Part shown: positions 33,370 through 42,504 of the stretch, one piece after another
How the letters are laid out: the number at the start of each line of letters is the position of its first letter
Position numbering within the stretch: position 1 is the first letter of the stretch
From: Deinococcota bacterium
GTDB lineage: Bacteria > Deinococcota > Deinococci > Deinococcales > Trueperaceae
DNA length: 64,000 nucleotides
Assembly (NCBI GenBank): GCA_963170125.1
Contig: CAUJFI010000118.1
Location: 1-64,000 of the forward strand
Direction: 5' to 3'
Notes under the pieces: generated by a model
What the model was told of the DNA's origin: nothing
The model's input: the letters and a program-made list of their open reading frames with translations, nothing else
Databases searched by the model: none
Translations under genes and position numbers: made by a program

Positions 33370-34359
33370 ATGGCGGCTGAGGGCGGCGGCAACGGCCTGG
33401 CGCTCTACGCGCTGCGCAGGCTGATCAACGCCGTGCCGCTCGTCCTGGGCGTCGTCGTCGTCAACTTCGTCCTCATCGCCCTCGCACCCGGCGACCCCGT
33501 CATGTCGCTCATCGGCGAGTACCCCGCGCCGGCCGAGTACGTGGAGCGGGTGCGGCAGGACTTCGGGCTCGACAAGAGCGTCCCCGAGCGGCTCTGGCTC
33601 TACCTGGTGAACGTGGCGAAGGGGGACCTCGGGTTCTCCTTCGCCAACCGCCAGCCCGTCCTCGACCTGCTCCTCCAGCGGCTCGGGCGCACCCTGGTGC
33701 TGATGTTGAGCACCGTGGTGGTCGCCTCGACGGTCGGCCTCTTCCTGGGGGTGATCGCGGCCCGCAAGCCCGGTTCGGTCACGGACCGGGGCGCGACTGG
33801 CTTCGCGCTCGTCGGCTACGCGGTGCCGGAGTTCTGGTTGGGGCAGATCCTCATCCTCGTGTTCGCCGTGCTGCTCGGTTGGTTGCCGGCCGGCGGCTTC
33901 CGCAGCGTCAGGGTCGAGTACACGGGCATGGCGGCCAGCCTCGACATGTTCAGGCACATGCTCCTGCCCATGGCCGCGCTCTCGTTCAGGTACATGGCCA
34001 TCACCACGCGCCTCACGCGCGCGTCGCTCCTAGAGGTGATGAGTTCCCAGTACATCGTGGCCGCGCGGGGGCGGGGGCTGTCGGAGAACACCATCCTCTG
34101 GCGTCACGCGCTCCGCGCGGCCGCCCTGCCCGTCGTGACGGTCATCGGCTACAACTTCGGTTTCATCGTGGCGGGCTCGGCGCTCGTCGAGACCGTCTTC
34201 GGCTGGCCAGGGATAGGCCGCCTCATGTACGACTCCATCTACACGCGCGACTACCCCGTGCTCCTCGGTATCTTGCTGTTCGTATCCATGACGGTCATCG
34301 TCGTCAACCTCATCACCGACGCGTTCTACGCCGTCCTCGACCCGCGGGTGAGGTACTGA
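33370..34359 (+). CDS. Oligopeptide-type ABC transporter, permease (DppB/OppB-like)
   Basis: 329 aa, about six membrane segments. ALYALRRLINAVPLVLGVVVVNFVLIALAPGDPV is the OppB-type N-terminus and ARGRGLSENTILWRHALRAAALPVVTVIG is the EAA loop that docks on the ATPase. GGGGAGG-like sequence precedes the ATG. Its TGA overlaps the ATG of the second permease (TGATG). Confidence 0.92.
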   Translation: MAAEGGGNGLALYALRRLINAVPLVLGVVVVNFVLIALAPGDPVMSLIGEYPAPAEYVERVRQDFGLDKSVPERLWLYLVNVAKGDLGFSFANRQPVLDLLLQRLGRTLVLMLSTVVVASTVGLFLGVIAARKPGSVTDRGATGFALVGYAVPEFWLGQILILVFAVLLGWLPAGGFRSVRVEYTGMAASLDMFRHMLLPMAALSFRYMAITTRLTRASLLEVMSSQYIVAARGRGLSENTILWRHALRAAALPVVTVIGYNFGFIVAGSALVETVFGWPGIGRLMYDSIYTRDYPVLLGILLFVSMTVIVVNLITDAFYAVLDPRVRY

Positions 34360-35228
34360 TGGAAACCGCTGCAGCTCCCGCCGCCGGACGCTCGAACGCC
34401 AGCGCGGCCTGGCGCCGCTTCAGGCGGAGCAGCTCCGGCGTCTTCGGCCTCGCGCTCGTCGTGCTCCTCACGCTCGTCGCCGTCCTGGCGCCAGTGCTCG
34501 CGCCGTACGACCCGCACACGACGTCGCGCGCCGCCTTCATGCCGCCCCTCGCCGCTGGCCACGTCCTCGGCACGGACAACCTCGGCCGCGACGTGCTCAG
34601 CCAGGTGATCTGGGGTTCGCGCGTCTCGCTCATGGTCGGGCTCGCGGCGGCGGCCACGGCGACGCTGATCGGCGTCCTCGTCGGCGCCCTCGCCGGCTAC
34701 CTCGGCGGCTGGTTCGATGAGCTCCTCATGCGCATCACGGAGTTCTTCCAAGTGATCCCGCGCTTCGTGCTCGCGCTCATCGTGGTGGCGTTCTTCGGCT
34801 CCGGTCTCGTCAACCTCATCCTCGTCATCGGGGTGCTGAGCTGGCCGCAGACCGCGCGGTTGGTGCGCAGCCAGTACCTGAGCCACAAGACCCTGCCGTA
34901 CGTGGACGCCGGCCGCGCCCTCGGCATGCGCAAGTTCCGCATCATGTTCATGCAGATCCTGCCGAACGCCATGGGGCCCGTGCTCGTCGTCGCTTCGCTC
35001 GACGTGGCGCAGGCCATCCTCCTCGAGGCCAGCCTGGGCTTCTTCGGCCTCGGCGACCCGAACCTCACGAGCTGGGGCGGGATGCTCAACACGGCCCAGA
35101 CCTTCATCCGCCGCGCCTGGTGGATGAGCGTGTTCCCCGGCTTCGGCATCACCCTGGCCGTGCTCGGCTTCAACCTCTTCGGGGACGGCCTCACCGAGGC
35201 GTACGACCCCCGCATGGCGCCGCGCTGA
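34359..35228 (+). CDS. Oligopeptide-type ABC transporter, permease (DppC/OppC-like)
   Basis: 289 aa. FGLALVVLLTLVAVLAPVLAPYDPH, HVLGTDNLGRDVLSQVIWGSRVSLMVGL and the EAA loop YVDAGRALGMRKFRIMFMQILPN mark the OppC/DppC family. It forms the channel with the preceding permease. No DppD/DppF-type ATPase gene follows, as it normally would; the next genes are purine and peptide enzymes 26 nt on. Confidence 0.92.
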   Translation: METAAAPAAGRSNASAAWRRFRRSSSGVFGLALVVLLTLVAVLAPVLAPYDPHTTSRAAFMPPLAAGHVLGTDNLGRDVLSQVIWGSRVSLMVGLAAAATATLIGVLVGALAGYLGGWFDELLMRITEFFQVIPRFVLALIVVAFFGSGLVNLILVIGVLSWPQTARLVRSQYLSHKTLPYVDAGRALGMRKFRIMFMQILPNAMGPVLVVASLDVAQAILLEASLGFFGLGDPNLTSWGGMLNTAQTFIRRAWWMSVFPGFGITLAVLGFNLFGDGLTEAYDPRMAPR

Positions 35229-35254
35229 AGCCGCCGCGCCCTAGGAGAGCTTCG

Positions 35255-35992
35255 ATGTCAGACATCCAACGCCACCTGCGCGCCAAGACGGGCGACGTCG
35301 CCCCGTACGTCCTCATCCCCGGCGACCCCGGCCGCGCCGAGCGCATCGCCGAGACCTTCGTCGAGCCCAAGCTGATCGCACGCAACCGCGAGTACACGCT
35401 CTTCACGGGGCGCACCGCGGCGGGCACACCCATCAGTGTCTGCTCGACGGGCATCGGCGGGCCGTCGGCGTCCATCGCCGTGGAGGAGCTCGTGCGGATC
35501 GGAGCCACGCACTTCATCCGCGTCGGCTCGGCGGGCGGTCGGCAGCCCGGCACCCCCATCGGCTCCGTGATAGTCGTGACCGCGGCCTTCAGGGGCGAGG
35601 GGACGTCCCTCGACTACGTCCCGCTCGGCTACCCGGCGGCGGCCGACCTGGACGTCACGCTCGCCCTGCGCCGCGCCGCCGAGGCGTACCTCGGCAAGCG
35701 CGCCATCGAGGGCGTCGTGTACACGCGCGACGCGTTCTATCGCCGCGACGACGGCCTCAACCAACGCCTGACCGAGGCCGGCGTGGTCGCGGCCGAGCAG
35801 GAGTGCTCCACGGTCTTCGTCGTCGGCGCCCTCCTGGGCGTGAAGGTCGGGGCCGTCCTCGGCACCGACTCGAACATCTACCTCGACCCCCAGCCGACCC
35901 GCGAGGAGAAGGAGGCGCTCTACCGGCAGGTCGAGCGCGAGACCATCGCCATCGCGACCGCCGCCGTGGACCGGCTCCACGCCGAGGCGTGA
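35255..35992 (+). CDS. Nucleoside phosphorylase (uridine/purine type)
   Basis: 245 aa. VLIPGDPGRAERIAE (phosphate-binding loop), STGIGGPSASIAVEELVRIGATHFIRVGSAGG and VVAAEQECSTVFVVGAL (the E-x-E-C ribose/base region) are the hallmarks of the trimeric/hexameric PNP-UDP family, closest to uridine phosphorylases. It splits nucleosides with phosphate to base and ribose-1-phosphate. The downstream adenine deaminase suggests purine-nucleoside use, although the active-site pattern alone does not separate uridine from purine specificity. The stop overlaps the next GTG. Confidence 0.88.
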   Translation: MSDIQRHLRAKTGDVAPYVLIPGDPGRAERIAETFVEPKLIARNREYTLFTGRTAAGTPISVCSTGIGGPSASIAVEELVRIGATHFIRVGSAGGRQPGTPIGSVIVVTAAFRGEGTSLDYVPLGYPAAADLDVTLALRRAAEAYLGKRAIEGVVYTRDAFYRRDDGLNQRLTEAGVVAAEQECSTVFVVGALLGVKVGAVLGTDSNIYLDPQPTREEKEALYRQVERETIAIATAAVDRLHAEA

Positions 35993-37827
35993 GCCCCACC
36001 GTGTTCGGGCGGAGCGCGGGGGCGGTTCCGGGAGCCGCCGCCGGACCCGAGGCGCCCTTCGCCCCGAGCCTCGCGGAGCGCGACCTGCTGGTGACGAGCG
36101 CGACGCTCGTCGACGTGGTCACCCAGTCCACCTACCGTGGCTGGTTCACCGTGTGGCGCGGGCGGTTCGTCGAGGTCGAGGCCGGCGAGCCCTCCGAGGC
36201 CGACCTGGCCGGGCTGAGCATCGCTGAGCGCCGCGACCTCGGGGGCGCCCACGTGCAGCCGGGCATGCTCGACGTGCACATGCACATCGAGAGCAGCCTC
36301 GTCACGCCGCGGCGCTTCGCCGAGGCCGCCCTCCCGCACGGCACGACGACCATCCTGCAGGACCCGCACGAGGTCGCGAACGTGCTCGGCGCGCCCGGCA
36401 TCGCGGCCATGCACGCCGCGTCGCGTGGGCTCCCGCAGCGGGTCTACACGGCCGTGTCGAGCTGCGTCCCGGCGACCTCGGCGGACATCGAGACCCCCAA
36501 TGCCAGCATCGCCCCGTCCGACGTGGTGGAGCTGGCGCGCGACCCCGAGGTGATCGCCCTCGGCGAGGTGATGGACTACCAGGGGCTCGTGGCGGGTGAC
36601 GGGCATCTGCGGGCCATGGTGGCCGCCGCGCACGGGGTGGGTTTGAGCGTCGAGGGACACGTGCCGAGCCTGGCCGGCGCCGCCCTGTCGCGCTACGTGG
36701 CTCACGGCGTGCGCTCCGACCATACGCTCGCCACGCCCGCCAAGCTACTCGAGGAGCTCCGCAAGGGCTTGTGGGTGATGATCCAGGAGAAGTCACTCAC
36801 GCCGGACGTCGTGCGGGAGATCATCGCCCTGCCCGACCGGAGCCGCGTGCTGCTGATCACGGACGACGTGATGCCGAACCGCCTCCTCGGCGGCCACCTG
36901 AGCCGCCTCGTCTCGCTCGCCGCCGAGCTGGGTTGGCCGGTCATGGATGCCATCGCGTCCGCCACGCTGCGCCCAGCCACCTACCTGGGCCTGGGCGGGC
37001 TCGGCGTCGTCGCGCCTGGCGCGCACGCCGACTACCTCGTCACGGCCGGCCTCGCCGCCTACCCGCCGCTCGAGACGCACGTCGAGGGGCGCTTGGTGGC
37101 GCGCGGCGGCGCGACGGTCGTCACCTGCTCACCCCCGGAGCTGCCAGGCGCCGGCTCGACCACGGCATCCGGGCTCCTGGGCGTCGGCCAGGCGTACGTG
37201 GCGGCGAACGTGGCGCGGGACGCGCTCGGGTTCGGCCGGGGCGCTACGCGCCGTCAGGTGCGCGCCCGCGTCATAACGGTGAACAAGGTTAACAGCTTCA
37301 CCACCTTGCGCGAGGCCGCTGTCGGGCTCGTTGGCGGCGTGCCCACCGACCCCGACATCGCCCTCGCCTGCGTGGTCCCGCGCGCCGCGCTGCTGCCGGG
37401 CGCGGGCGCGTACGCGCCCGTCGTCTGCCTCGTCGCGGGCACCGGCCTGCGCTCCGGTGGCTACGCTTCGACCTTCGCCCACGACAGCCACAACGTCTTC
37501 CTCTTCGGGCGTAGCCTGGACGCCATGGCGACCTCGCTGGCCCGGGTCGCCGCCGAAGGCGGCGGCATGGCGTTCACGACTGATTCAGGCACGACCCTCC
37601 TGCCCCTCCCCATCGCGGGGCTACTGTCCGACGACCCGGTGAGCGTCGTCGGCGCCGGGTTCGCGGCGCTCGAGCGGGCGCTCGGGGAGGCCGGCATGGA
37701 CGTCAAGGCGCCCGTGCTCCTCCTCACCCTCCTGCCACTGAGCGTGAGCCCGGACTTCAAGGTGACCGACAAGGGCATCGTCGACGTGCAGGCGCGGCGC
37801 ATCCTCGCGCCCGAGGTGACGGCGTGA
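35989..37827 (+). CDS. ade: Adenine deaminase
   Basis: 612 aa from a GTG overlapping the phosphorylase stop (GTGA). It is an amidohydrolase with VQPGMLDVHMHIESSLVTP (metal-binding HxH and Glu), LQDPHEVANVLG, the central GHVPSLAG and RSDHTLATP regions, and the adenine-deaminase C-terminal domain with FAHDSHN. The length matches bacterial Ade. It converts adenine to hypoxanthine plus ammonia. Preceded by a nucleoside phosphorylase, it fits salvage or catabolism of purine nucleosides brought in by the upstream binding protein and permeases. Confidence 0.93.
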   Translation: MSPTVFGRSAGAVPGAAAGPEAPFAPSLAERDLLVTSATLVDVVTQSTYRGWFTVWRGRFVEVEAGEPSEADLAGLSIAERRDLGGAHVQPGMLDVHMHIESSLVTPRRFAEAALPHGTTTILQDPHEVANVLGAPGIAAMHAASRGLPQRVYTAVSSCVPATSADIETPNASIAPSDVVELARDPEVIALGEVMDYQGLVAGDGHLRAMVAAAHGVGLSVEGHVPSLAGAALSRYVAHGVRSDHTLATPAKLLEELRKGLWVMIQEKSLTPDVVREIIALPDRSRVLLITDDVMPNRLLGGHLSRLVSLAAELGWPVMDAIASATLRPATYLGLGGLGVVAPGAHADYLVTAGLAAYPPLETHVEGRLVARGGATVVTCSPPELPGAGSTTASGLLGVGQAYVAANVARDALGFGRGATRRQVRARVITVNKVNSFTTLREAAVGLVGGVPTDPDIALACVVPRAALLPGAGAYAPVVCLVAGTGLRSGGYASTFAHDSHNVFLFGRSLDAMATSLARVAAEGGGMAFTTDSGTTLLPLPIAGLLSDDPVSVVGAGFAALERALGEAGMDVKAPVLLLTLLPLSVSPDFKVTDKGIVDVQARRILAPEVTA

Positions 37828-39035
37828 GCGGTAAAGGCGCTTCGGGCGGACGCGACGGTTCCGACGGGCACGGGAACGCCGCCGACCAGCAGGGCGGTGG
37901 GCGCGCGGGCGACCCGCTGCTGGTGACCCGCCTCCTGACGCGCCTGGTGGACCTATGCGGGACGGCGAGCCCGAGCAGGAACGAGCGCGAGGTCGCGGAC
38001 AAGCTCCGAGGCGAGTTCGAGGCCTTGGGCATGCGGGTGCGCGAGGACGACGGCAGCTCCAGCACTGGCGGGAACGCGGGCAACCTGATAGCGGAGCTGC
38101 CGGGCGGCCTCCCCGAGCGAGTGGTGCTCGCCGCGCACATGGACACGGTGCCGTTAGCGCCGGGTGAGCCGCTGGCACCCATCGTCGAGGGGACCGTCGT
38201 GCGCACGACCGGCAGGCAGATCCTCGGCGCCGACGACAAGGCCGGCGTGTGCGTCGTCCTCGAGCTGGCGGCCCGCGCCGCGGCGACGCCCTTCGCCGAG
38301 CGCCCGACCGTCGTAGCGGTCGTCACCGTCTGCGAGGAGCTCGGCCTGCTCGGCGCCAAGCACCTGGACGTCGCGGCGCTGCGGGCCGACCACGGCTACT
38401 CGTTCGACGGCGAGGTGCCGGTTGGCGAGCTCATCACCGCGGCGGTCTTCAAGGAGGACGTGACGTTCACAGTCGAGGGCCGCGCGGCCCACGCCGCCCT
38501 CGAGCCCGAGCGCGGCGTGCACGCCATCAAGGCCGCCGCCGCGGTCGTGGCCGCCATCCCGCTCGGCCGCGTGGCCGACGACCAGGTCCTGAACATCGGC
38601 GCCATCCAAGGGGGCGGGTCGACCAACGTGGTCCCGGCCCTGGTGAGCATGCGCGGCGAGTTCCGGTCCTTCACCGCCGAGCGCCTGGAGGAGCTGGCCG
38701 AGCGCGTGCTCCGCCTGGCGCAAGCTGCCGCGACCGAGCACGGCGCGCGTTTGAGCGTCGAGCGCAAGCGCCTCTACGCCGGCTACTCCCTGCCCGCCGA
38801 CGCCGTGCCCGTCAAGCGGCTCGTCGAGGCGGCAGGTGCCGTCGGCATCGAGGTGAGCACGGTCTCCTCGATCGGCGGTTCCGATACGAGCATCTTCAAC
38901 CAGAAGGGCCTGCCGACGGTCAACGTCGGCGTGAGCATGCACGAGATCCACTCCGTGAACGAGTGGATCGACGTCGCCGACCTGGCCCGCGTCGTGGCTT
39001 GGGTCGGGGCGGCCCTCGGCCTGTACCGACGCTAA
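37824..39035 (+). CDS. M20-family metallopeptidase (tripeptidase T-like)
   Basis: 403 aa from a GTG overlapping the adenine deaminase stop. The N-terminal ~30 residues are a Gly/Asp-rich tail. The zinc-site motifs follow: LAAHMDTVPL, ILGADDKAGVCV, TVCEELGLLGAKHLD, YSFDGEVPVG and the C-terminal NVGVSMHEIHSVNEW. The HMDTV...GADDKAG pattern is closest to PepT-like aminopeptidases. It is translationally coupled to purine genes in an operon with a peptide-type transporter, so it may trim imported peptides. Confidence 0.88.
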   Translation: MSGKGASGGRDGSDGHGNAADQQGGGRAGDPLLVTRLLTRLVDLCGTASPSRNEREVADKLRGEFEALGMRVREDDGSSSTGGNAGNLIAELPGGLPERVVLAAHMDTVPLAPGEPLAPIVEGTVVRTTGRQILGADDKAGVCVVLELAARAAATPFAERPTVVAVVTVCEELGLLGAKHLDVAALRADHGYSFDGEVPVGELITAAVFKEDVTFTVEGRAAHAALEPERGVHAIKAAAAVVAAIPLGRVADDQVLNIGAIQGGGSTNVVPALVSMRGEFRSFTAERLEELAERVLRLAQAAATEHGARLSVERKRLYAGYSLPADAVPVKRLVEAAGAVGIEVSTVSSIGGSDTSIFNQKGLPTVNVGVSMHEIHSVNEWIDVADLARVVAWVGAALGLYRR

Positions 39036-39116
39036 GGATCATTCTGGCCAGGGTCGGTCGACCGGGGTCGGCCGAGCGGCGTCGGCCGGGAAGTCCTTGA
39101 CCCGCCGGGCCGCTGC

Positions 39117-39122
39117 TAGGCT
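39117..39122 (+). promoter_or_regulatory. Leaderless -10 box of the Lgt-TlpA gene
   Basis: TAGGCT, 6 nt before the ATG at 39129. A TTGACC lies 14 nt upstream, slightly too close for a good -35. Confidence 0.45.
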
Positions 39123-39128
39123 CGGGTG

Positions 39129-40004
39129 ATGGATGCCCTTCGCCTCGGCCCGCTCGTCGTCTCCGCGCCGCGCTTGCACGCCGGCCTCGCGCTGGCGGTG
39201 CTCGTCGGAACTGCCGAACTCGTGGCGTGGCGACGGGGCCGCCGCCGCGGTGGAGTCGGTGACGGTGCCGAAGCCAGCGCCTTACCGGAAGGTGGCGCCG
39301 GAGCGGGCTGGGCGTGGAACGCTGCGTTCGCCACGCTGGTTGGCGCCCGGGTAGCCTTCGTGATCGAGAACGGGGGCTACTTCGCCGGGCGACCGCTCGA
39401 GGCGCTCCAGTTCTGGCAAGGCGGTTTCTCCGCCTGGTGGGGCGTTGTCGTCGGCGCCGGGGCAGCCGCGGTGTCCCTAGGCCGAGCGCGCCGCACGGGC
39501 GTCGCGGACGCCTTCACGGCGGCGGTCCTGCCCACGGTCGCAGCGCTCGGCGTGTGGCTCCTGGTGCCAGCCCTCCTCAACCCTGCGCAGCAGGGGCCGA
39601 TGTCGCTGCCAGCCGTGGCGTTGGAGAGCCTCGCCGGCGGGGTCATCGAGTTGCTACCCGGGCGACCGCTGGTCGTGAACGAGTGGGCCACCTGGTGCGT
39701 GCCGTGCCGGCGCGAACTCCCTCAGCTCGCGCGTGCCGCGGCGGAGAACCCGGGCGTCCGGTTCCTGTTCGTCAACCAGGCCGAGGGCCGCGCCACCGTC
39801 GCGTCGTTCTTGACCGCGTACCCCGACGTGTCGCTGGGCGACGTGCTGTTGGATCACGCCGGCACCCTGGCGGCCGAGCTGCGCGGCATCGGGCTCCCGA
39901 CGACGTACTTCTTCTCCGCGACCGGAACCCTCCTTGGCACCCACGTGGGCGAGATCTCGGGCGCCGCCCTCGAGCGCTGGGTACACCGCCTTCAGGACGA
40001 CTGA
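39129..40004 (+). CDS. Lgt-like membrane domain fused to a TlpA-type thioredoxin
   Basis: 291 aa. Residues ~10-155 are four or five membrane segments with GARVAFVIENGGYFAGRPLEALQFWQGGFSAWWG, recalling the core of prolipoprotein diacylglyceryl transferase (Lgt) but shorter. Residues ~175-290 form a thioredoxin domain with active site C190-V-P-C193 in WATWCVPCRRELPQL and the cis-Pro loop GLPTTYFF (P257). This should place a membrane-anchored thiol-disulfide oxidoreductase outside the cell membrane, for example in cytochrome c or lipoprotein maturation. Whether the Lgt-like part is catalytic is doubtful, as the domain is truncated. Confidence 0.8.
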   Translation: MDALRLGPLVVSAPRLHAGLALAVLVGTAELVAWRRGRRRGGVGDGAEASALPEGGAGAGWAWNAAFATLVGARVAFVIENGGYFAGRPLEALQFWQGGFSAWWGVVVGAGAAAVSLGRARRTGVADAFTAAVLPTVAALGVWLLVPALLNPAQQGPMSLPAVALESLAGGVIELLPGRPLVVNEWATWCVPCRRELPQLARAAAENPGVRFLFVNQAEGRATVASFLTAYPDVSLGDVLLDHAGTLAAELRGIGLPTTYFFSATGTLLGTHVGEISGAALERWVHRLQDD

Positions 40005-40035
40005 GCGCTGACCGGGGCGCGACGCGCGCCCCGCC

Positions 40036-40797
40036 TCAGCCGGCGAGCCAACCCCCGTCGATGGGGTAGTAGGCGCCCGTGATGTACGAGGCGTCCTCGG
40101 AGCAGAGGAAGACGATGAGCTTGGCGATCTCGGCCGGTTCGCCGAAGCGCCGCATCGGCGTCACGCTCTTGAGCCACGCCGTGGTCTGTTCGTCCTCGAA
40201 GATGGCTTCCGTCATGCCCGTCCGCACCACCCCGGGGCCCACGCAGTTCACGCGCACGCCCTGGGCGGCGTAGGTGAGCGCCGCCGACTTGGTCAGGCCG
40301 CGCACCGCGTGTTTGCTGGTCGGGTAGGACGGATCGCCGGCCGTGGCGCGATCGCCCATGGTGCTGGCCAGGTTGACGATGCCGCCGCCGCCCGCCTTGA
40401 GCAGTTCGGGGATGGCGTGCTTGAGACCGAGGAACGTCCCGACTACGTTCACGTCCAGCACGCGCTCGAACGCCTTGACGTCGACCTCGTGCAACGGCAC
40501 GTTCGGTCCGGCCGCCGAGATGCCGGCGTTGTTCACCAGGTAGTCGATGCGGCCGAACGCCTTAACGGTGGCGGTCACCATCTCCCGGACGGACGCCTCG
40601 TCGGCTACGTCCACCTTGACGGCCGCCGCTTTGCCTCCGCCGGCCGACACCTGGCGGACCGTCTCCTCGGCGCCGGTCAGGTTGAAGTCCGCGACCATCA
40701 CGGCCGCGCCCTTCGCAGCGAACTCGAGCGCCACGGCGCGTCCGATGCCAGACCCCGCGCCCGTCACCAAGGCCACCTTGCCGGTCATCGTGTCCAT
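40036..40797 (-). CDS. SDR-family oxidoreductase
   Basis: 253 aa classical short-chain dehydrogenase. Cofactor loop TGAGSGIG, VADFN (Asp suggests NAD), NNAGIS, catalytic Ser in NLASTMG, and Y-x-x-x-K in YPTSKHAV, then NCVGPGVVRTGM and the C-terminal YYPIDGGW. AAAGAGGTG precedes the ATG, with a TAGGCT box further upstream. The substrate is unknown. Confidence 0.92.
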   Translation of the reverse strand: MDTMTGKVALVTGAGSGIGRAVALEFAAKGAAVMVADFNLTGAEETVRQVSAGGGKAAAVKVDVADEASVREMVTATVKAFGRIDYLVNNAGISAAGPNVPLHEVDVKAFERVLDVNVVGTFLGLKHAIPELLKAGGGGIVNLASTMGDRATAGDPSYPTSKHAVRGLTKSAALTYAAQGVRVNCVGPGVVRTGMTEAIFEDEQTTAWLKSVTPMRRFGEPAEIAKLIVFLCSEDASYITGAYYPIDGGWLAG

Positions 40798-40916
40798 GTA
40801 ACACCTCTTTCCCGACTCCAGCCTAAGAGGGGAGGCGTAGGACAGATGACCTCGTCGGGCTGGTCGCTGCGCCGGCGCCCGCGCCCAGCTACGCCATGGC
40901 CACGTGTTCCCGGTAG

Positions 40917-40922
40917 TACCAT
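40917..40922 (+). promoter_or_regulatory. Leaderless -10 box of the DUF1572 gene
   Basis: TACCAT, 6 nt before the ATG at 40929; no ribosome-binding site is seen. Confidence 0.5.
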
Positions 40923-40928
40923 CTGCCC

Positions 40929-41444
40929 ATGGACGAGCATCCGGGGCAGGTAGAATTGGCGACCCTATTCGTCGCGGAGATCGAGCGCGGTTACCGTGCG
41001 CAGAAGGTCCAGGCCGAGCGGGCCCTTGACCAGCTTGACGCGTCCGACTGGCACCGCACCCTCGATGACGACGGCAACTCGATCGCGGTCATCGTGCGCC
41101 ACCTCACGGGCAACCTGCGCTCGCGCTGGACGGACTTCCTGACGAGCGACGGTGAGAAGCCGGACCGGAACCGGGACGGCGAGTTCGAGTCCGGTCGCCA
41201 GCGCAAGGAAGAGATGCTGGCCGCCTGGGACGAGGCGTTCGCTGTGGTGTTCGACGCGTTGGCCGCGCTCACGCCGTCCGACCTCGGCAGGAGTATCACG
41301 ATCAGGGACCAGCCCCTGGGGGTCGTGGCGGCCATCCTGCGCAACTACGAGCACACGGGTCACCACGTCGGGCAGATCGTGCTCCTCGCCAAGCATTGGC
41401 GCGGCGCCGAGTGGCGGACGCTGTCCATCCCCAAGAAGCGCTGA
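40929..41444 (+). CDS. DUF1572 (DinB-superfamily) protein
   Basis: 171 aa. IAVIVRHLTGNLRSRWTDFLTSDGEKPDRNRD and the C-terminal NYEHTGHHVGQIVLLAKHW are diagnostic of DUF1572, a DinB-superfamily branch with three metal-binding His. Fourth member of this superfamily in the window. The biochemical role is unknown. Confidence 0.88.
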   Translation: MDEHPGQVELATLFVAEIERGYRAQKVQAERALDQLDASDWHRTLDDDGNSIAVIVRHLTGNLRSRWTDFLTSDGEKPDRNRDGEFESGRQRKEEMLAAWDEAFAVVFDALAALTPSDLGRSITIRDQPLGVVAAILRNYEHTGHHVGQIVLLAKHWRGAEWRTLSIPKKR

Positions 41445-41499
41445 GGGCCGGGCCAGCGCTGTAGCCGGCCCGCGGACGCCACGCGGTCTCGCGAGTCCG

Positions 41500-42498
41500 T
41501 CAGTTCCCCGGCCGCAAGCCTCGCATGGCGCGCTGCTCCTTGAGCGAGATGGCGACGCCGGCGCCCACCACGATCACGATGCCGAGCCAGCCGAGCGTGT
41601 CCGGCACGAAGCCGTACGCTAGGTAGCCGTAGGTGACCGCCGTGATCATCTCGAAGTAGCCGACGGGCGCCAACCACGTCGCTGGGGCGTAGTCGAACGC
41701 CTTGATGAGTAAGAAGTGGCCGCTCGCCGCGAGGACGCCGAGGAGGGCGAGGACCGCGAGGTCGGCCGGCGCCGGTCGTTGCCATACGAGCGGTAGGACG
41801 AGCGTCATCACGATCGCGCCCACCACGGCCGTGTAGCCGAGCGTGAGGAGCGGCGGCGCGCTGCCGGCCAAGCGTCGCGTGAACACCATGTAGAACGCGT
41901 GCACGACGCCGGCCGCCAAGGCCAGCGCCGCGCCCCAGCCGAGCACCCCGGAGCCCGGCCGCAGGATGAGGACGATGCCGAGGAAGCCGACCAGCACGGC
42001 GATGATCCGCCACGGGCCGACGCGCTCGCCGAGGAGGAGCGGCGCGAGCAGGGTGACGACGAGTGGCGACACGAAGAAGAGCGCGAGCGCCGTGGCCTGC
42101 GGCAGCATGGCGAGCGCGAAGAAGAAGAGCGCGGTGCCGGCCAGGAGTAGCGAACCCCTGGCGAGCTGAAGCCCCAACTGGCGCGGTACGAGTGCCCGCG
42201 GCCCGAAGCGGACCAGGAGCAGCGGCAGCAAGCAGAGCAGGTGGAAGAAGTAGCGCGCCCAGATGATCATGGGCACCGGCAAGCGCTCGGAGAGGCCCTT
42301 CGCAAGGCCGTCCATGATCGGCAGGAGCACCATCGACGCCACCATGAGGCCGGTGCCGAGGGCGAGGTTCGTGGCCGGCACGACGCGGCTGCCGCGCGGC
42401 GCCGGGGGCGGCGGGCCGGTCAGCCGGAACGGCGTCGTCGGCGCCTCCGTGAGGCGCTCGATATCGACGGCATGGGTGGACGGACCCGGAGCTGGCAC
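41500..42498 (-). CDS. EamA-family (DMT) transporter
   Basis: 332 aa from the GTG at 42498, chosen because TATCAT lies 6 nt upstream; an ATG at 42537 would add 13 residues. Ten membrane segments form two EamA repeats (LALGTGLMVASMVLLPIMDGLAKGL ... and LGWGAALALAAGVVHAFYMVFTRRL ...). ATALALFFVSPLVVTLLAPLLLGERVG and TWLAPVGYFEMITAVTYGYLAYG are the conserved repeat ends. The Ser/Pro-rich N-terminal tail is cytosolic. It is divergent from a GNAT gene. Substrate unknown. Confidence 0.87.
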   Translation of the reverse strand: MPAPGPSTHAVDIERLTEAPTTPFRLTGPPPPAPRGSRVVPATNLALGTGLMVASMVLLPIMDGLAKGLSERLPVPMIIWARYFFHLLCLLPLLLVRFGPRALVPRQLGLQLARGSLLLAGTALFFFALAMLPQATALALFFVSPLVVTLLAPLLLGERVGPWRIIAVLVGFLGIVLILRPGSGVLGWGAALALAAGVVHAFYMVFTRRLAGSAPPLLTLGYTAVVGAIVMTLVLPLVWQRPAPADLAVLALLGVLAASGHFLLIKAFDYAPATWLAPVGYFEMITAVTYGYLAYGFVPDTLGWLGIVIVVGAGVAISLKEQRAMRGLRPGN

Positions 42499-42504
42499 CA
42501 GGAG

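Noticed and set aside
31897-33957. 686-codon minus-strand frame opposite the peptide-binding protein and permease genes
   Set aside because: It runs antisense through two clear genes. Its product is a low-complexity His/Asp/Arg/Val mixture with no family pattern, the usual mirror of GC-rich codon use.
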